From the NCBI GenBank assembly GCA_937926325.1, contig CALAZQ010000085.1, forward strand, positions 1 through 34,104: 34,104 bases of DNA, read 5' to 3'. Position 1 is the stretch's first letter. Every line of letters begins with the position of its first letter. Under the pieces are notes generated by a model. It made no database searches. It was not told the DNA's origin and was given only the letters and a program-made list of their open reading frames with translations. Both the position numbers and the translations under genes were made by a program. Positions 17,611 through 26,083 of the stretch are shown here, one piece after another. This DNA is from an uncultured Planctomycetaceae bacterium. GTDB lineage: Bacteria > Planctomycetota > Planctomycetia > Pirellulales > UBA1268.

Positions 17611-19454
17611 TAGAACCCCATCTGCAGCTGCGTTTCTTCGGGCGACTGTGGTGGTGTATATCCCGGAAGCGTGGGGAGATATTCCCGCACCCGTTTCGCA
17701 GATTCACTCGGGGTCACCCGGCTGATCCCGCCGGCCGCATCGACCAGCAGCAGTTCGAACGGGGCCGGGGGAACAAAGCCGCGGGGCATCCGCTTCTTCT
17801 CGTCCAGTTCCTGCTCGCCCACGATTCCCACCACCGTCAGGTCGGTCTCGACGTCATGCTCCGGAACCGAGATTCTCCGATTGCCGATCCGCATCCGGCG
17901 GGCCCCCTGCTCGACACCGATCGGCTGCCCGGGTGCGATCTCGGCCGAATGCAGTTCAAAGTTACCCGAGTCGGGGTTGGCGTCGAGCACGAGTGCCTCA
18001 TTGTCCCTCCCACCCAGACCGGCAAGTTTCTTGTCATCGCGACTGAGCAGTCGGGTCAGGACAAGACTGGGGCCGGGAACCCGGGGCAGCTCCATCCCGT
18101 CAGCCGGAGCCAGCAGGCTCGGCTCAGCGGCCAAGGTGACGGGATCGGCCAGCGAAGGATCTTCCAGATACTTGATCGGCAGGCCGACATTGGGGTTCCA
18201 GACCCGGATCGTGACGCGATACCGATACGACTTTCCTGGCTCAACATCGGTGTCGAGAAACCGAAACAGCCGGTAGTCAAGCTGGTTGACCATTCCATCA
18301 GGGCCCATCATCAGATCGTCAGGCCCCGAATCGATCCGGGGTTGACCGGGAAATTCACCCGACGCGAAGGGGATGAACGCCGGTCCACCCCCCGTGCCCC
18401 TGCCCGGCGGCATGCCAGAATCGGCGAAGGGCATGCCCGGCAGGCCGCCCTGCTGCTGCTGGGCTTCTTCCTCCCGGGCCTGTTTCAGCTTGAGAAGTTC
18501 AGCCACGGCCCACGGATGCAGGGCGGAAAGCCCCCAGGTGGCGGCACCAGCCGGCCCCGCCGAACCGGTACCGCCGGTAAAGGTGGGCCGCTCGGCAAGT
18601 TCAGGCAGCGGGCCCAGGTAGCCGATCGGCATGGCGGCTGGGTCCCGGGGGTTTTCCGTGTCGCTCAGCAGCATTTCGGTCGGCAGTGACTCCGCGGCGA
18701 CCCCGGCCCAGGTTCGGCTCCAGCGTTGGGCTGCCTGCCGCAGGTCGATCGGCTTCCAGGGGCCATCACCCGACCGTCTGATCTCCTGGCGTTCGACGAT
18801 GAAATCGTTCCAATGCGGAACATCCCGCTCAGGATCGGTATAGCTCGCGGTTGCATAGAGCGACCGATACTCATCGGTCTGTTTGCGGACCGGCACCAGG
18901 CCGGTCAAGACGACATAGGGCACGAGGGTCGCCGGCGGGGACTGCACCAGCGGCATGTCTTCGGCCGCCGCTTCATTCAGAACTGGACGACGGGCGAGTG
19001 GCTGGTTTTGCTCGCGGCGGGCGATGGCGGCGACGCCGGCGACAGCCCGCAGCTGCTCCACCGGAAAGACCTTCGGGGCTTCTCGTTTTTTGATGTCTCC
19101 CAGCAGCGGCCGGTTCAGCCCCAGCCCGGTCGGCGGCTTGCCGAGTTCGTCTATCCGCCAGGCCTCGAGTTCGGCAACTGCGTCGAACTGCGGGCCGCGA
19201 AGGCGTCCTTTCAGCTCGGCCTGCTGCTCTGGTGCGAGCACGCGGCGAAAGAGATTCTCGGCCTCTGCAGCCGCATTCTCGATCGAGGTGGGCGAGTTGT
19301 TCGGGTCGAGCATCTGGGTCCGCAGCGCATTGATACCGCCCCAGGCCAGGGGGAGGCTGCAGAGGATCGCGATGGCAGCGAGTGCCTTCTCGGCATGATT
19401 GGCCGCCAACGAGATGAACGTCTCGGGTGTGAACTTGAGTTTTGGCAGGGCCAT
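17610..19454 (-). CDS. Single-pass membrane protein of the PilM-like operon
   Basis: 614 residues from ATG 19454, chosen because GAGGAG lies 8 nt upstream; the GTG at 19463 overlaps that Shine-Dalgarno. A short cytoplasmic N-terminus (MALPKLKFTPETF) precedes one membrane segment at about 24-42 (LAAIAILCSLPLAWGGINAL). The large remainder would be periplasmic: a helical part to about 130, a Gln/Gly/Met/Pro-rich linker near 330-370, and a strand-rich C-terminal half (YRYRVTIRVWNPNVGLPIKY; TDLTVVGIVGEQELDEKKR; FELLLVDAAGGISRV). I do not recognise the family. The topology matches PilN/PilO/PilP or GspC/M-like platform subunits. It begins 5 bp after the previous stop and shares a TAATG junction with the next gene. 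Confidence 0.75.
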   Translation of the reverse strand: MALPKLKFTPETFISLAANHAEKALAAIAILCSLPLAWGGINALRTQMLDPNNSPTSIENAAAEAENLFRRVLAPEQQAELKGRLRGPQFDAVAELEAWRIDELGKPPTGLGLNRPLLGDIKKREAPKVFPVEQLRAVAGVAAIARREQNQPLARRPVLNEAAAEDMPLVQSPPATLVPYVVLTGLVPVRKQTDEYRSLYATASYTDPERDVPHWNDFIVERQEIRRSGDGPWKPIDLRQAAQRWSRTWAGVAAESLPTEMLLSDTENPRDPAAMPIGYLGPLPELAERPTFTGGTGSAGPAGAATWGLSALHPWAVAELLKLKQAREEEAQQQQGGLPGMPFADSGMPPGRGTGGGPAFIPFASGEFPGQPRIDSGPDDLMMGPDGMVNQLDYRLFRFLDTDVEPGKSYRYRVTIRVWNPNVGLPIKYLEDPSLADPVTLAAEPSLLAPADGMELPRVPGPSLVLTRLLSRDDKKLAGLGGRDNEALVLDANPDSGNFELHSAEIAPGQPIGVEQGARRMRIGNRRISVPEHDVETDLTVVGIVGEQELDEKKRMPRGFVPPAPFELLLVDAAGGISRVTPSESAKRVREYLPTLPGYTPPQSPEETQLQMGF

Positions 19455-19459
19455 CGGCT

Positions 19460-20908
19460 TCACTCCTCAGAGGGCAAGGCATCCGCTGCGGCCGGATCGG
19501 AGTCACCAGACTCGTCGATCCCCAGAATTGCCGGGTCGGGCGGATTGGCCAACGCGATCATTCCCCGCAATTCGACCGTGAAATCATAGCGGCGGACCCC
19601 CCCGTCCCCCGAACCGTCCCTTCCTGGTTGCGGCATCATTGGCCGATTGATCTCTGCTCCTCCGCCGGTCGCCCCGGGGTTGATCCGCACCTGGCGGACA
19701 TCGATCGGAACCGGCCAGGTTGCCAGGGTTCGCAGCAGTCGGTCGAACTTGCGTTGATCGACCCGGCCTCGAACCACAAACGGGACAAGGTGAGCCAGTT
19801 TCGTGTCCGGCGAGGTCTCCAGTTCTTCGGCAGTGAGGGGGCGTCCGTCGGCATCGACATAGATCCAGTTCCTCAGCAGGCTATCGGCCGAATCGGCTTC
19901 ATCGGCGAATCCGCCGCCGAGCATCTCCCCGGGCATCTGCTCTCCCAGTGTCGGGGAGCTGCCGGCAAATCGCGGGTTGGGGGGAGGCCCGGAACTGGCC
20001 TCTCCATCCATGCCCATGCCCATTCCCATGTCCATTCCCATTCCCATGTCCATGCCATTCGCTGCCGCCTGCAGTCGCCTCACCCGGCCCCCGCCATGTC
20101 CGGTGGGGTTGCTCAGGGCGGCCCGGTAGCCGACCGCCAGCTGGCTGATGGCTGCAATCGTGGTGTTGTGGGGGCCAGTCGCCCCGGCATTTGCCGCTGC
20201 GATGGCGTCGCAGAGGGTCTCGTAGACCCAGAGCTCTTCCTGAGCGAGCAGAATCTGGGTGGTGGAAGGCGGCTCCTGCCAGTTGAAGGTTGCATAGAGG
20301 GCCGACTGATCAGCGGCATCCCAGGTGACGAGATGCCGGGCCAGCAGTTCCGGCTCGAATCGGCTGGGGTCCGGCCGGGGGACAGACCGCCGGCCACCAC
20401 CGCGGAAGTCTCCCTCCTGCATCATCTCGGCAGCATCGAGCCGGGCCGGCAGCTTGCGGACGAGCTGACGCACGGTGTTTTGGTAACGCTCCACAAGCCG
20501 TGCCGAAAGCGTGTCGCCCGGCTTCAGCCCCGTGACCCTCTTGATGAAGTCGCTTCGCAACTCCTCCGGCCAGACCCGCAGGCCCCGCTGCTCCTCCCAG
20601 AAATTCTTCCACTGTGCCAAAATCTGCCGCCGCAGCCGGCTGGTGCTGCGATCAATCTGCTCGGCCCATTCGGCCTGAGGGTGCCCCAGGTCAGGAAACC
20701 CCTCAGCCTGAGCCCGCTCGATCGCCTCGACCGACTTCAGCTTGCTTTCGACATCCTGTCGCCGCTGGCCGATCTGCCGAATCAGCGTCGCATCAGCCGT
20801 GAAGGCCAATGGAACCAGCACCAGCGGCATGAGCACTGCCAGCAGCCAGAAGTGGTACTTCAGCAACTGTTTGAGGTACGGCCGAATGTTGTCTGGAATC
20901 TCGATCAT
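19460..20908 (-). CDS. PilO/GspM-like single-pass membrane protein
   Basis: 482 residues, not assignable by clear motif. A short N-terminus (MIEIPDNIRPYLKQLLKYHF) precedes one membrane helix at about 20-37 (FWLLAVLMPLVLVPLAFT), followed by a coiled-coil-prone segment at about 40-110 (RQIGQRRQDVESKLKSVEAIERAQ). This is the topology of PilO/GspM-type subunits. A Met/Gly/Asp tract occupies residues 286-300. The C-terminal third has strand-like segments (KFDRLLRTLATWPVPIDVRQVRI; GVRRYDFTVELRGMIALA) resembling a ferredoxin-like periplasmic domain. The closing RYDFTVELRG echoes RYDFVLQFVW near the end of the upstream PilM fusion. It starts 59 bp after that gene and ends 5 bp before the next. Confidence 0.75.
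   Translation of the reverse strand: MIEIPDNIRPYLKQLLKYHFWLLAVLMPLVLVPLAFTADATLIRQIGQRRQDVESKLKSVEAIERAQAEGFPDLGHPQAEWAEQIDRSTSRLRRQILAQWKNFWEEQRGLRVWPEELRSDFIKRVTGLKPGDTLSARLVERYQNTVRQLVRKLPARLDAAEMMQEGDFRGGGRRSVPRPDPSRFEPELLARHLVTWDAADQSALYATFNWQEPPSTTQILLAQEELWVYETLCDAIAAANAGATGPHNTTIAAISQLAVGYRAALSNPTGHGGGRVRRLQAAANGMDMGMGMDMGMGMGMDGEASSGPPPNPRFAGSSPTLGEQMPGEMLGGGFADEADSADSLLRNWIYVDADGRPLTAEELETSPDTKLAHLVPFVVRGRVDQRKFDRLLRTLATWPVPIDVRQVRINPGATGGGAEINRPMMPQPGRDGSGDGGVRRYDFTVELRGMIALANPPDPAILGIDESGDSDPAAADALPSEE
19463..19468 (-). promoter_or_regulatory. Shine-Dalgarno site deciding an ATG start
   Basis: The minus strand reads GAGGAG, 8 nt, then ATG at 19454. The site lies over the end of the preceding gene, whose stop is at 19460-19462, consistent with coupled translation. 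Confidence 0.65.
20009..20053 (-). repeat. Met-Gly/Met-Asp coding repeat
   Basis: A 45-bp run of alternating ATG with GGA/GGC/GAC codons encodes 15 residues of MD/MG repeats inside the PilO-like protein (residues 286-300). The low-complexity hexamer-type repetition is likely to vary in copy number by slippage. Short Met-rich runs sometimes bind Cu(I), but here a flexible linker is as likely. Confidence 0.8.
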
Positions 20909-20967
20909 TGGAACATGCGTCTGCGTGAAGGGGGAGCCGGCGGATCAATCGGTAGCCATCAGCACGG

Positions 20968-23202
20968 TCAATAGTCATCAGCAAGGTCCGTCTCGGACTC
21001 TTCCGGCACCAGCTCGATCGCGCCAGGTGAGCGGGGCTGCCAGACGAATTGCAGCACGAAGTCATACCGTTTGAGTTCAATGCCATCCGCATCGGCCGCG
21101 TCAAAGCCGTCCCGGCCGCGGGGGCGACGGCCCCTGCCCCGCGGTGGACGTTGGCCAGCTCGAGGCTGGTCGCCAGCCAGTCCGTCGCTTCCCAGCGGAA
21201 GCCATTCTGTCCGCACGCGGCCCGATTCAACAATCACGGGGAAGCCGATGCCGAACTCGGCGACCGATAGTGTTTCACCCTGCTTGGGCCCGGCGGCAAC
21301 GGTCAATTCAATTCCCTCCCCCAGCAGCTTTTCGATGATCGTCGTCCGCAGGTAGTAGCGGCCCTCGTAGGGCTTGTGCCGATCCTCGTTGTGAAAGTGA
21401 TAGCCGGCAAGCTGGATCACCCAGCCACTCCCCTTGGGGCTGGGCGGTTCGTCCTCGGTGGGGTCTTCTGCCGCCAACCCCTCCGCTGGCTCGGCTGCCG
21501 GTTCATCCTCGGCCACGGCAGTTCCGTCGGCCGCCGGATCGTCGGCCTCCGGCCCGCCTGTGGCCACCGGCTGCTCCTCAGCGTCAGGCTGATCGCGGGC
21601 AACGGTCTTCTGCCACTCGCCCCGCAGCGGCTCGAACCACAGCCCGAGATCATCAAAATACTCACACTCGAGCGACTCGATATGAAGTTCGTCGTAATTA
21701 ATGGGTATGGCTGACTGCTGAGCCGTCTGCCCGTCAGCGGGGTCCTCCGCCGCCGCCGGCTGGGTCTTGTCCGGCTCGTCACGCGGCAGCATCTGTTCAA
21801 TCGCCCGGATCAATTCCAGCGCCTGAAACCGTTGGTCGGCAATCCGCAGCATGCGTTGCTGGGTTGCGAGTATCTCCTGCTGCTCGGAACGGGCCTGCTC
21901 GATGCTGCCGGTGATCTCCGCCGACCTGGCGGTGACTGTCTGCACCCGCTGAAACGCCGCCGCGAAAAGATCTTCCGAGTAGCTGTTCCAGGCCACGAAG
22001 ATCCCCAGAAAGTTGACCAGTGCAGCGACCAGCAGGCCGAGCATCGCCAGCACCGCCCACGGCTTCTTCGACTCGATCAGCCGGTCGCGGGTCACCTCTG
22101 GGGGCAGCAGGTTGGTCCGGAGTGAACCGAGGCCGAGCCCCTGCAACGCCAGGCCGTAGACCGCGGCAAAGGCGAGGTGATTTTCCCGAAAGGCCGGGGC
22201 CTTGAGCACAACGGGCCCCTCGAGGTTGCGGTATTCGTGCAGCCGATGAACCTCCACTTGGAGCTGCTTGGAGAGAAAGTCACTCAGGCCCCGCAGCTTG
22301 GCGGCATTGCCCACCAGGATGACACCGCCGATCGTCGCGTTGCGATCCTGACCGGTGAAGTAGTTCAGCGACCGCTGCAGCTCACTGGCGAACTCGTTGA
22401 AGACGGGCCGCAACGTTTGAAAGACTTTTTTCGGGTCCTCCGCTCGGGCGGCGTTTCGCTTGAGCTTTTCAGCCTTGGAAAACGTCATCCGCAGGCCCTG
22501 CACGAGGGCCCGGGTGAAGTTGCTGCCGCCGATCGGCATGGTTCGCTGCCAGATCCGCAGGCCGTTGGTGATGATCAGGTCGGTCGAATCGACGCCCATC
22601 GAGGCCAGCACGATCGATGGGGGGGGCGACTCGGGATCGATCTCAGCCGGCGGCGGCAGCCGGTCGGCCATCACGAGATTGGCGAGCGCCACGGGGCTCA
22701 GTTGCAGCAGATCGACCTCGATGTCAGCCTGACGGAAGGGCTCGAGCGCCTTCTCGACCTGGTCCCGCTTCATCGCGAAGAGGGCAACGTCGGCGTCGAT
22801 CACAAAGCCGCTCTCTTCGATTCCGCCTTCCAGCCGCTGCCAGCTCCAGACCACCTGGTCAAGCGGAAAGGGAATCTGCTGGCGGGCTTCGTAGGTGACG
22901 ATGTCGGGGATTTTCGTCGCCTCAACCGGCGGCAGCTTGATGAATTTGCTCAGGCCCGCCTGCCCGGGCACTGCAACCGCAATCCGATCGCCGGCAACCT
23001 CGTTCCGGCCGAGAAATTCCTCCACCGCATCCCTGACCAGCTCCGCCGGATCGGCCTCCGGCTGCGTCAGCAGCATCGGGTACTCGATGTAGTCGAAGGC
23101 CTCGGCGACCAGTTTGCCGGTGTCGGCGGATCGACTGCACCGCAGGGCCTTGAGCCCGCATTTGCCAATGTCGATGCCCCAGACGTTTTGCCCGCGTGCC
23201 AT
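20968..23202 (-). CDS. pilM: PilM-PilN fusion-like protein (type IV pilus/type II secretion platform)
   Basis: 744 residues from ATG 23202, chosen because MARGQNVWGIDIGKCGLKAL is the natural PilM N-terminus; GAAGG lies about 10 nt upstream. Residues 5-352 are an actin-like PilM/SHS2 ATPase domain: phosphate-1 loop WGIDIGKCGLKA, SMGVDSTDLIITNG, MPIGGSNFTRAL and GGVILVGNAAKLRG. Immediately after comes RTNLLPPEVTRDRL (NLLP at 364-367), the short PilN motif that, in other bacteria, docks into PilM from a separate protein. A membrane helix follows (about 382-404), then a coiled coil, an acidic Pro/Ala-rich linker and a strand-rich C-terminal domain ending RYDFVLQFVW. PilM is usually about 350 residues, so this protein covers PilM plus PilN, a layout also reminiscent of GspL. 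It heads a four-gene operon. Confidence 0.85.
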   Translation of the reverse strand: MARGQNVWGIDIGKCGLKALRCSRSADTGKLVAEAFDYIEYPMLLTQPEADPAELVRDAVEEFLGRNEVAGDRIAVAVPGQAGLSKFIKLPPVEATKIPDIVTYEARQQIPFPLDQVVWSWQRLEGGIEESGFVIDADVALFAMKRDQVEKALEPFRQADIEVDLLQLSPVALANLVMADRLPPPAEIDPESPPPSIVLASMGVDSTDLIITNGLRIWQRTMPIGGSNFTRALVQGLRMTFSKAEKLKRNAARAEDPKKVFQTLRPVFNEFASELQRSLNYFTGQDRNATIGGVILVGNAAKLRGLSDFLSKQLQVEVHRLHEYRNLEGPVVLKAPAFRENHLAFAAVYGLALQGLGLGSLRTNLLPPEVTRDRLIESKKPWAVLAMLGLLVAALVNFLGIFVAWNSYSEDLFAAAFQRVQTVTARSAEITGSIEQARSEQQEILATQQRMLRIADQRFQALELIRAIEQMLPRDEPDKTQPAAAEDPADGQTAQQSAIPINYDELHIESLECEYFDDLGLWFEPLRGEWQKTVARDQPDAEEQPVATGGPEADDPAADGTAVAEDEPAAEPAEGLAAEDPTEDEPPSPKGSGWVIQLAGYHFHNEDRHKPYEGRYYLRTTIIEKLLGEGIELTVAAGPKQGETLSVAEFGIGFPVIVESGRVRTEWLPLGSDGLAGDQPRAGQRPPRGRGRRPRGRDGFDAADADGIELKRYDFVLQFVWQPRSPGAIELVPEESETDLADDY

Positions 23203-23383
23203 GCAGATGCCGCCTTCTCGCAGCGTGGTCTCAATTGGTGCTGCCGATCGCAGCGTGATCGCGAGAGCGGCCGGCTCGGTGGCTGCCGCGGCCCGCTTCA
23301 TAGGGTACCATAGAGAACTGTAGAAAGCGGCCGGAAACCGCGTCAAACGGACCGGTTCTGCCGGGCGTCACCAGCCCGGTTTG

Positions 23384-23401
23384 TGCCGCCGTTCGGCGGC
23401 A
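23384..23401. promoter_or_regulatory. Perfect 8-bp palindrome in a divergent intergenic region
   Basis: TGCCGCCG-TT-CGGCGGCA lies in the 268-bp gap between the divergent pilM-like gene (start 23202) and the glycosidase-like gene (start 23471). It could be an operator or an RNA hairpin in the leader of the latter. No experimental or family support is visible. Confidence 0.3.
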
Positions 23402-23470
23402 AGCGGCCCGCCCGGCCTCGCGGCGGCACCGGCTCCGCAGCAGGACAATTTCATCGCAGCAGATCGCCCC

Positions 23471-26083
23471 ATGGACGAGACCACGACTCGCGTCAAGCCG
23501 CAGGTGATCGTGTTCCTGCCCTGTCATGCTCTCGATGACCTGCCTGACTGGCTGGAGGAGCATGAAGCCGATGCGGTGCTGGCGGCCTGGACAGCTGCCT
23601 GGCACCCGGCGGTTCTCGCCGCCGCCGGGCTGCCCGACTGGGCCAGCCTCGACCTGCCCTGGACCCGCGCCGGCCGCATCGTCGGCCTGGTGCCACCGGG
23701 CATGTCGGAGCGGTTTCAGGCGGGCGTGTCTCCGCCCCCCGAGCCTGATCAAGAATTTCTGCATGACCACGATGCCGATCACCTGCAGGCGGCCCTCCTG
23801 GCAGCCTGCGGTGCGACCGAGGCTGACGGCGATGGCCTGGCCGACTGGCAGCGAGAGCAGCATGACGATTTTCGCGGGCTCGGCCTGGCGGTGCTGCTGT
23901 CGGAACGCCTGGCCCGGCGGATGCGAACCGAAACCAACCTCGAGACCACCGGCTTTCCGGAGGCCGTGACTGCCGCCGCAGAGGCGTGGCTGGCAGGTGA
24001 CGAGGCCCTGAGCCGCGAGCGGCTGGGCGAGGCCTTCAAATGTCTCGAGGCCGTGCGTGACCACTACTACCCGGTTGACTGCTGGTGCCTCGATCTGGTG
24101 CTGCTGGCCGAGTCCGCGGTCGCGGGGCTGGCTGCCGAGCTGGACTCACCGGCAGCCTTGGCGGTGCTGGCCGAGCCGGAGATGCTGAAGCAGCTGGCCG
24201 CGCAGCCGGCGGAGCTTCGCGAACGCTTCCGGCAGCGGGTTGATGCGGGCAGTCTGGCAGCGGTCGGAAGCATCTCGGCCACGGTGCCCCCGGCACTGCT
24301 CTCGCCGGAGCAGCTCGAGGCCGAGGTGACGCGGGGCCGGGACGCCTGGCAGACGGCGGTCGGTCTGCAGCCGACGGTCTACGCCCAGCAGGCCGGCCCG
24401 GTCGCCCCGCTGTTGCCGCAGCTGCTTTCCCGGCTTGGCTACCAGGGCGTGCTCTGGAACAGCTTCGACGGCCGCAGCCTGCCGGAGCCGGGGATGACTC
24501 GCTTTCAATGGGAGGCCGCCCGGTCGCAGGTCGCTGCGGCTGCCCCCAAGCTCCTCGATGCCCGGTCAACGGCCACCATCCTCGCGCTGCCGACCAGCCT
24601 CGGCGATGCCATGGACCACGATCACACGGTGATCGTCATGTTCTGTCATCATGCCGGAACTGCCAGCCCCTGGTTCGAGTTGCTGCGGCGGGTGGCATCG
24701 TGGTCGGGTGTGTTCGGCCGGTTTGTCACCCCCGCTACCCTGCTGACCGAGACGGCTGAAGCGGCCGGCCCGGTGCGGTTTCCGTCCGATTCGTTTCCGC
24801 TGCGGCTGGCCCCCGAGACGCCCCTCGACAGTCAGACGGCACTGCTGCGGGCGGAGGCACAGCGGCTGGTCGACGAGCGACAGTCGGCGGCCCGGCAGTT
24901 GGCGGGCCTCACGGGCGAGCCGGCTGAGGTCGCGGCAGCAACCACAGCTGGCAGCGGGGCCGGCGGGCAGACCAGCTCCGGGCCGAGGGACTGGCTGGCT
25001 GGCTGGTGGCGGCCCCGGCGGGCGAAGGCCGATCCCCTGACGCTGACCACTGACGGCCTGCAGCTGCGGGTGCATCGGGGAACGGGGGGCATCGTCTCCG
25101 TCCGCCGGACCGCGACGGGCCGCAACCTGCTGTCGCAGCAGCTGGCCTTTCGCTGGCCAGACACCACGGCCGGCCCGGCCACGGCCTGGCGTCCGGCCCC
25201 GGCCGCCTACAGCCGCATGGTGGCCGACAGCAGCGACCGGCAGGGGCAGGCCATCACCAGCCGGGGCCGGCTGCTCGATGCCGCGGGCGAGACGCTTGCG
25301 GAATTCACCCAGACCGTGAGCCTTCTGCCCGAGACTGCCGCGGCAGAGATTCAACTGGTCGTCGAGCCGACCGCGGCTGCCGCCGGGCTGCCACTGGCCG
25401 AGGGCGATCCCTGGGGCCGGTACCTGGCCTGCCGGTTCGCCTGGAATGAAAACGACTTCTGCGATGTTTTCCGCAGCCTGCAGACCCAGTTGGTTGCCAC
25501 GGAACGCCAGCGTGTCTGTTCCCCCTGGCTCTTGGTGCTGACCAGCGAAGGGGGCGGGCTTGCCCGGGGCGGTCGCGGCGGTGAAGCTGAAGCGGGCAGC
25601 AGCAGCGTCCAGCTTTTTTGTGGCCCGCTGCCCTGGCATGTCCGCAGTAGCCCCCACACCCTCGACACCCTGCTGGCGACCGATTTCACCGCCGGTCGGC
25701 ATCAGTACCGGCTGGCGGTGGGCCTCGACCTGCCGGCAGCCGGCGAGCGGGCCATCAGCTGGGCGGCCGGGGGCGGGCTCGGGGCCGCCGGCCTGCTCGG
25801 GCGGCTGCCCGCCGATGTCCGGCTGACCTCGGCTGCCCGCCTGACCGATCCGGCCGGGCTTGTCGGCCTGCGGCTGCGGCTGCTTGAATCGGGCGATCGT
25901 CCACAGCAGCTGCAACTCGACTGGTCGCGGCCGATCGCCCGGGCCTGCCGCTGCGGTACCGCTGAGGGCGAACCGGAGGAGTCCGACGGCGTGACCGTCG
26001 TCGGTACGACGGTGGAATATTCCCTGTCGCGGAACGAATGGGTCGAGTTGGAGATTTGGTTCAGCAATGATCATCACGCTTGA
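23471..26083 (+). CDS. Glycosidase-like protein, possibly GH38-related
   Basis: 871 residues from ATG 23471; a TTG-initiated extension to 23381 is unlikely, since residues after the ATG (TTRVKPQVIVFLPCHALDDLP) look like a true N-terminus. There is no signal peptide, so it is probably cytoplasmic. The N-terminal 500 or so residues are helical/barrel-like, with YQGVLWNSFDGRSLPEPG and DHDHTVIVMFCHHAGTASPWFELLRRV. From about 520 a strand-rich region begins (LTTDGLQLRVHRGTGGIVSVRR) that reads like the C-terminal beta-sandwich of GH38 alpha-mannosidases, and it ends with WNENDFCDVFRSLQ-type segments. I cannot identify catalytic acids, so enzyme activity is unproven. Its 3' end overlaps cmk by 17 bp. 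Confidence 0.55.
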   Translation: MDETTTRVKPQVIVFLPCHALDDLPDWLEEHEADAVLAAWTAAWHPAVLAAAGLPDWASLDLPWTRAGRIVGLVPPGMSERFQAGVSPPPEPDQEFLHDHDADHLQAALLAACGATEADGDGLADWQREQHDDFRGLGLAVLLSERLARRMRTETNLETTGFPEAVTAAAEAWLAGDEALSRERLGEAFKCLEAVRDHYYPVDCWCLDLVLLAESAVAGLAAELDSPAALAVLAEPEMLKQLAAQPAELRERFRQRVDAGSLAAVGSISATVPPALLSPEQLEAEVTRGRDAWQTAVGLQPTVYAQQAGPVAPLLPQLLSRLGYQGVLWNSFDGRSLPEPGMTRFQWEAARSQVAAAAPKLLDARSTATILALPTSLGDAMDHDHTVIVMFCHHAGTASPWFELLRRVASWSGVFGRFVTPATLLTETAEAAGPVRFPSDSFPLRLAPETPLDSQTALLRAEAQRLVDERQSAARQLAGLTGEPAEVAAATTAGSGAGGQTSSGPRDWLAGWWRPRRAKADPLTLTTDGLQLRVHRGTGGIVSVRRTATGRNLLSQQLAFRWPDTTAGPATAWRPAPAAYSRMVADSSDRQGQAITSRGRLLDAAGETLAEFTQTVSLLPETAAAEIQLVVEPTAAAAGLPLAEGDPWGRYLACRFAWNENDFCDVFRSLQTQLVATERQRVCSPWLLVLTSEGGGLARGGRGGEAEAGSSSVQLFCGPLPWHVRSSPHTLDTLLATDFTAGRHQYRLAVGLDLPAAGERAISWAAGGGLGAAGLLGRLPADVRLTSAARLTDPAGLVGLRLRLLESGDRPQQLQLDWSRPIARACRCGTAEGEPEESDGVTVVGTTVEYSLSRNEWVELEIWFSNDHHA

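Noticed and set aside
19442..20974. 510-codon open frame on the plus strand across the pilus-like operon
   Set aside because: It spans a junction of two coupled minus-strand genes and has no plausible start or domain.
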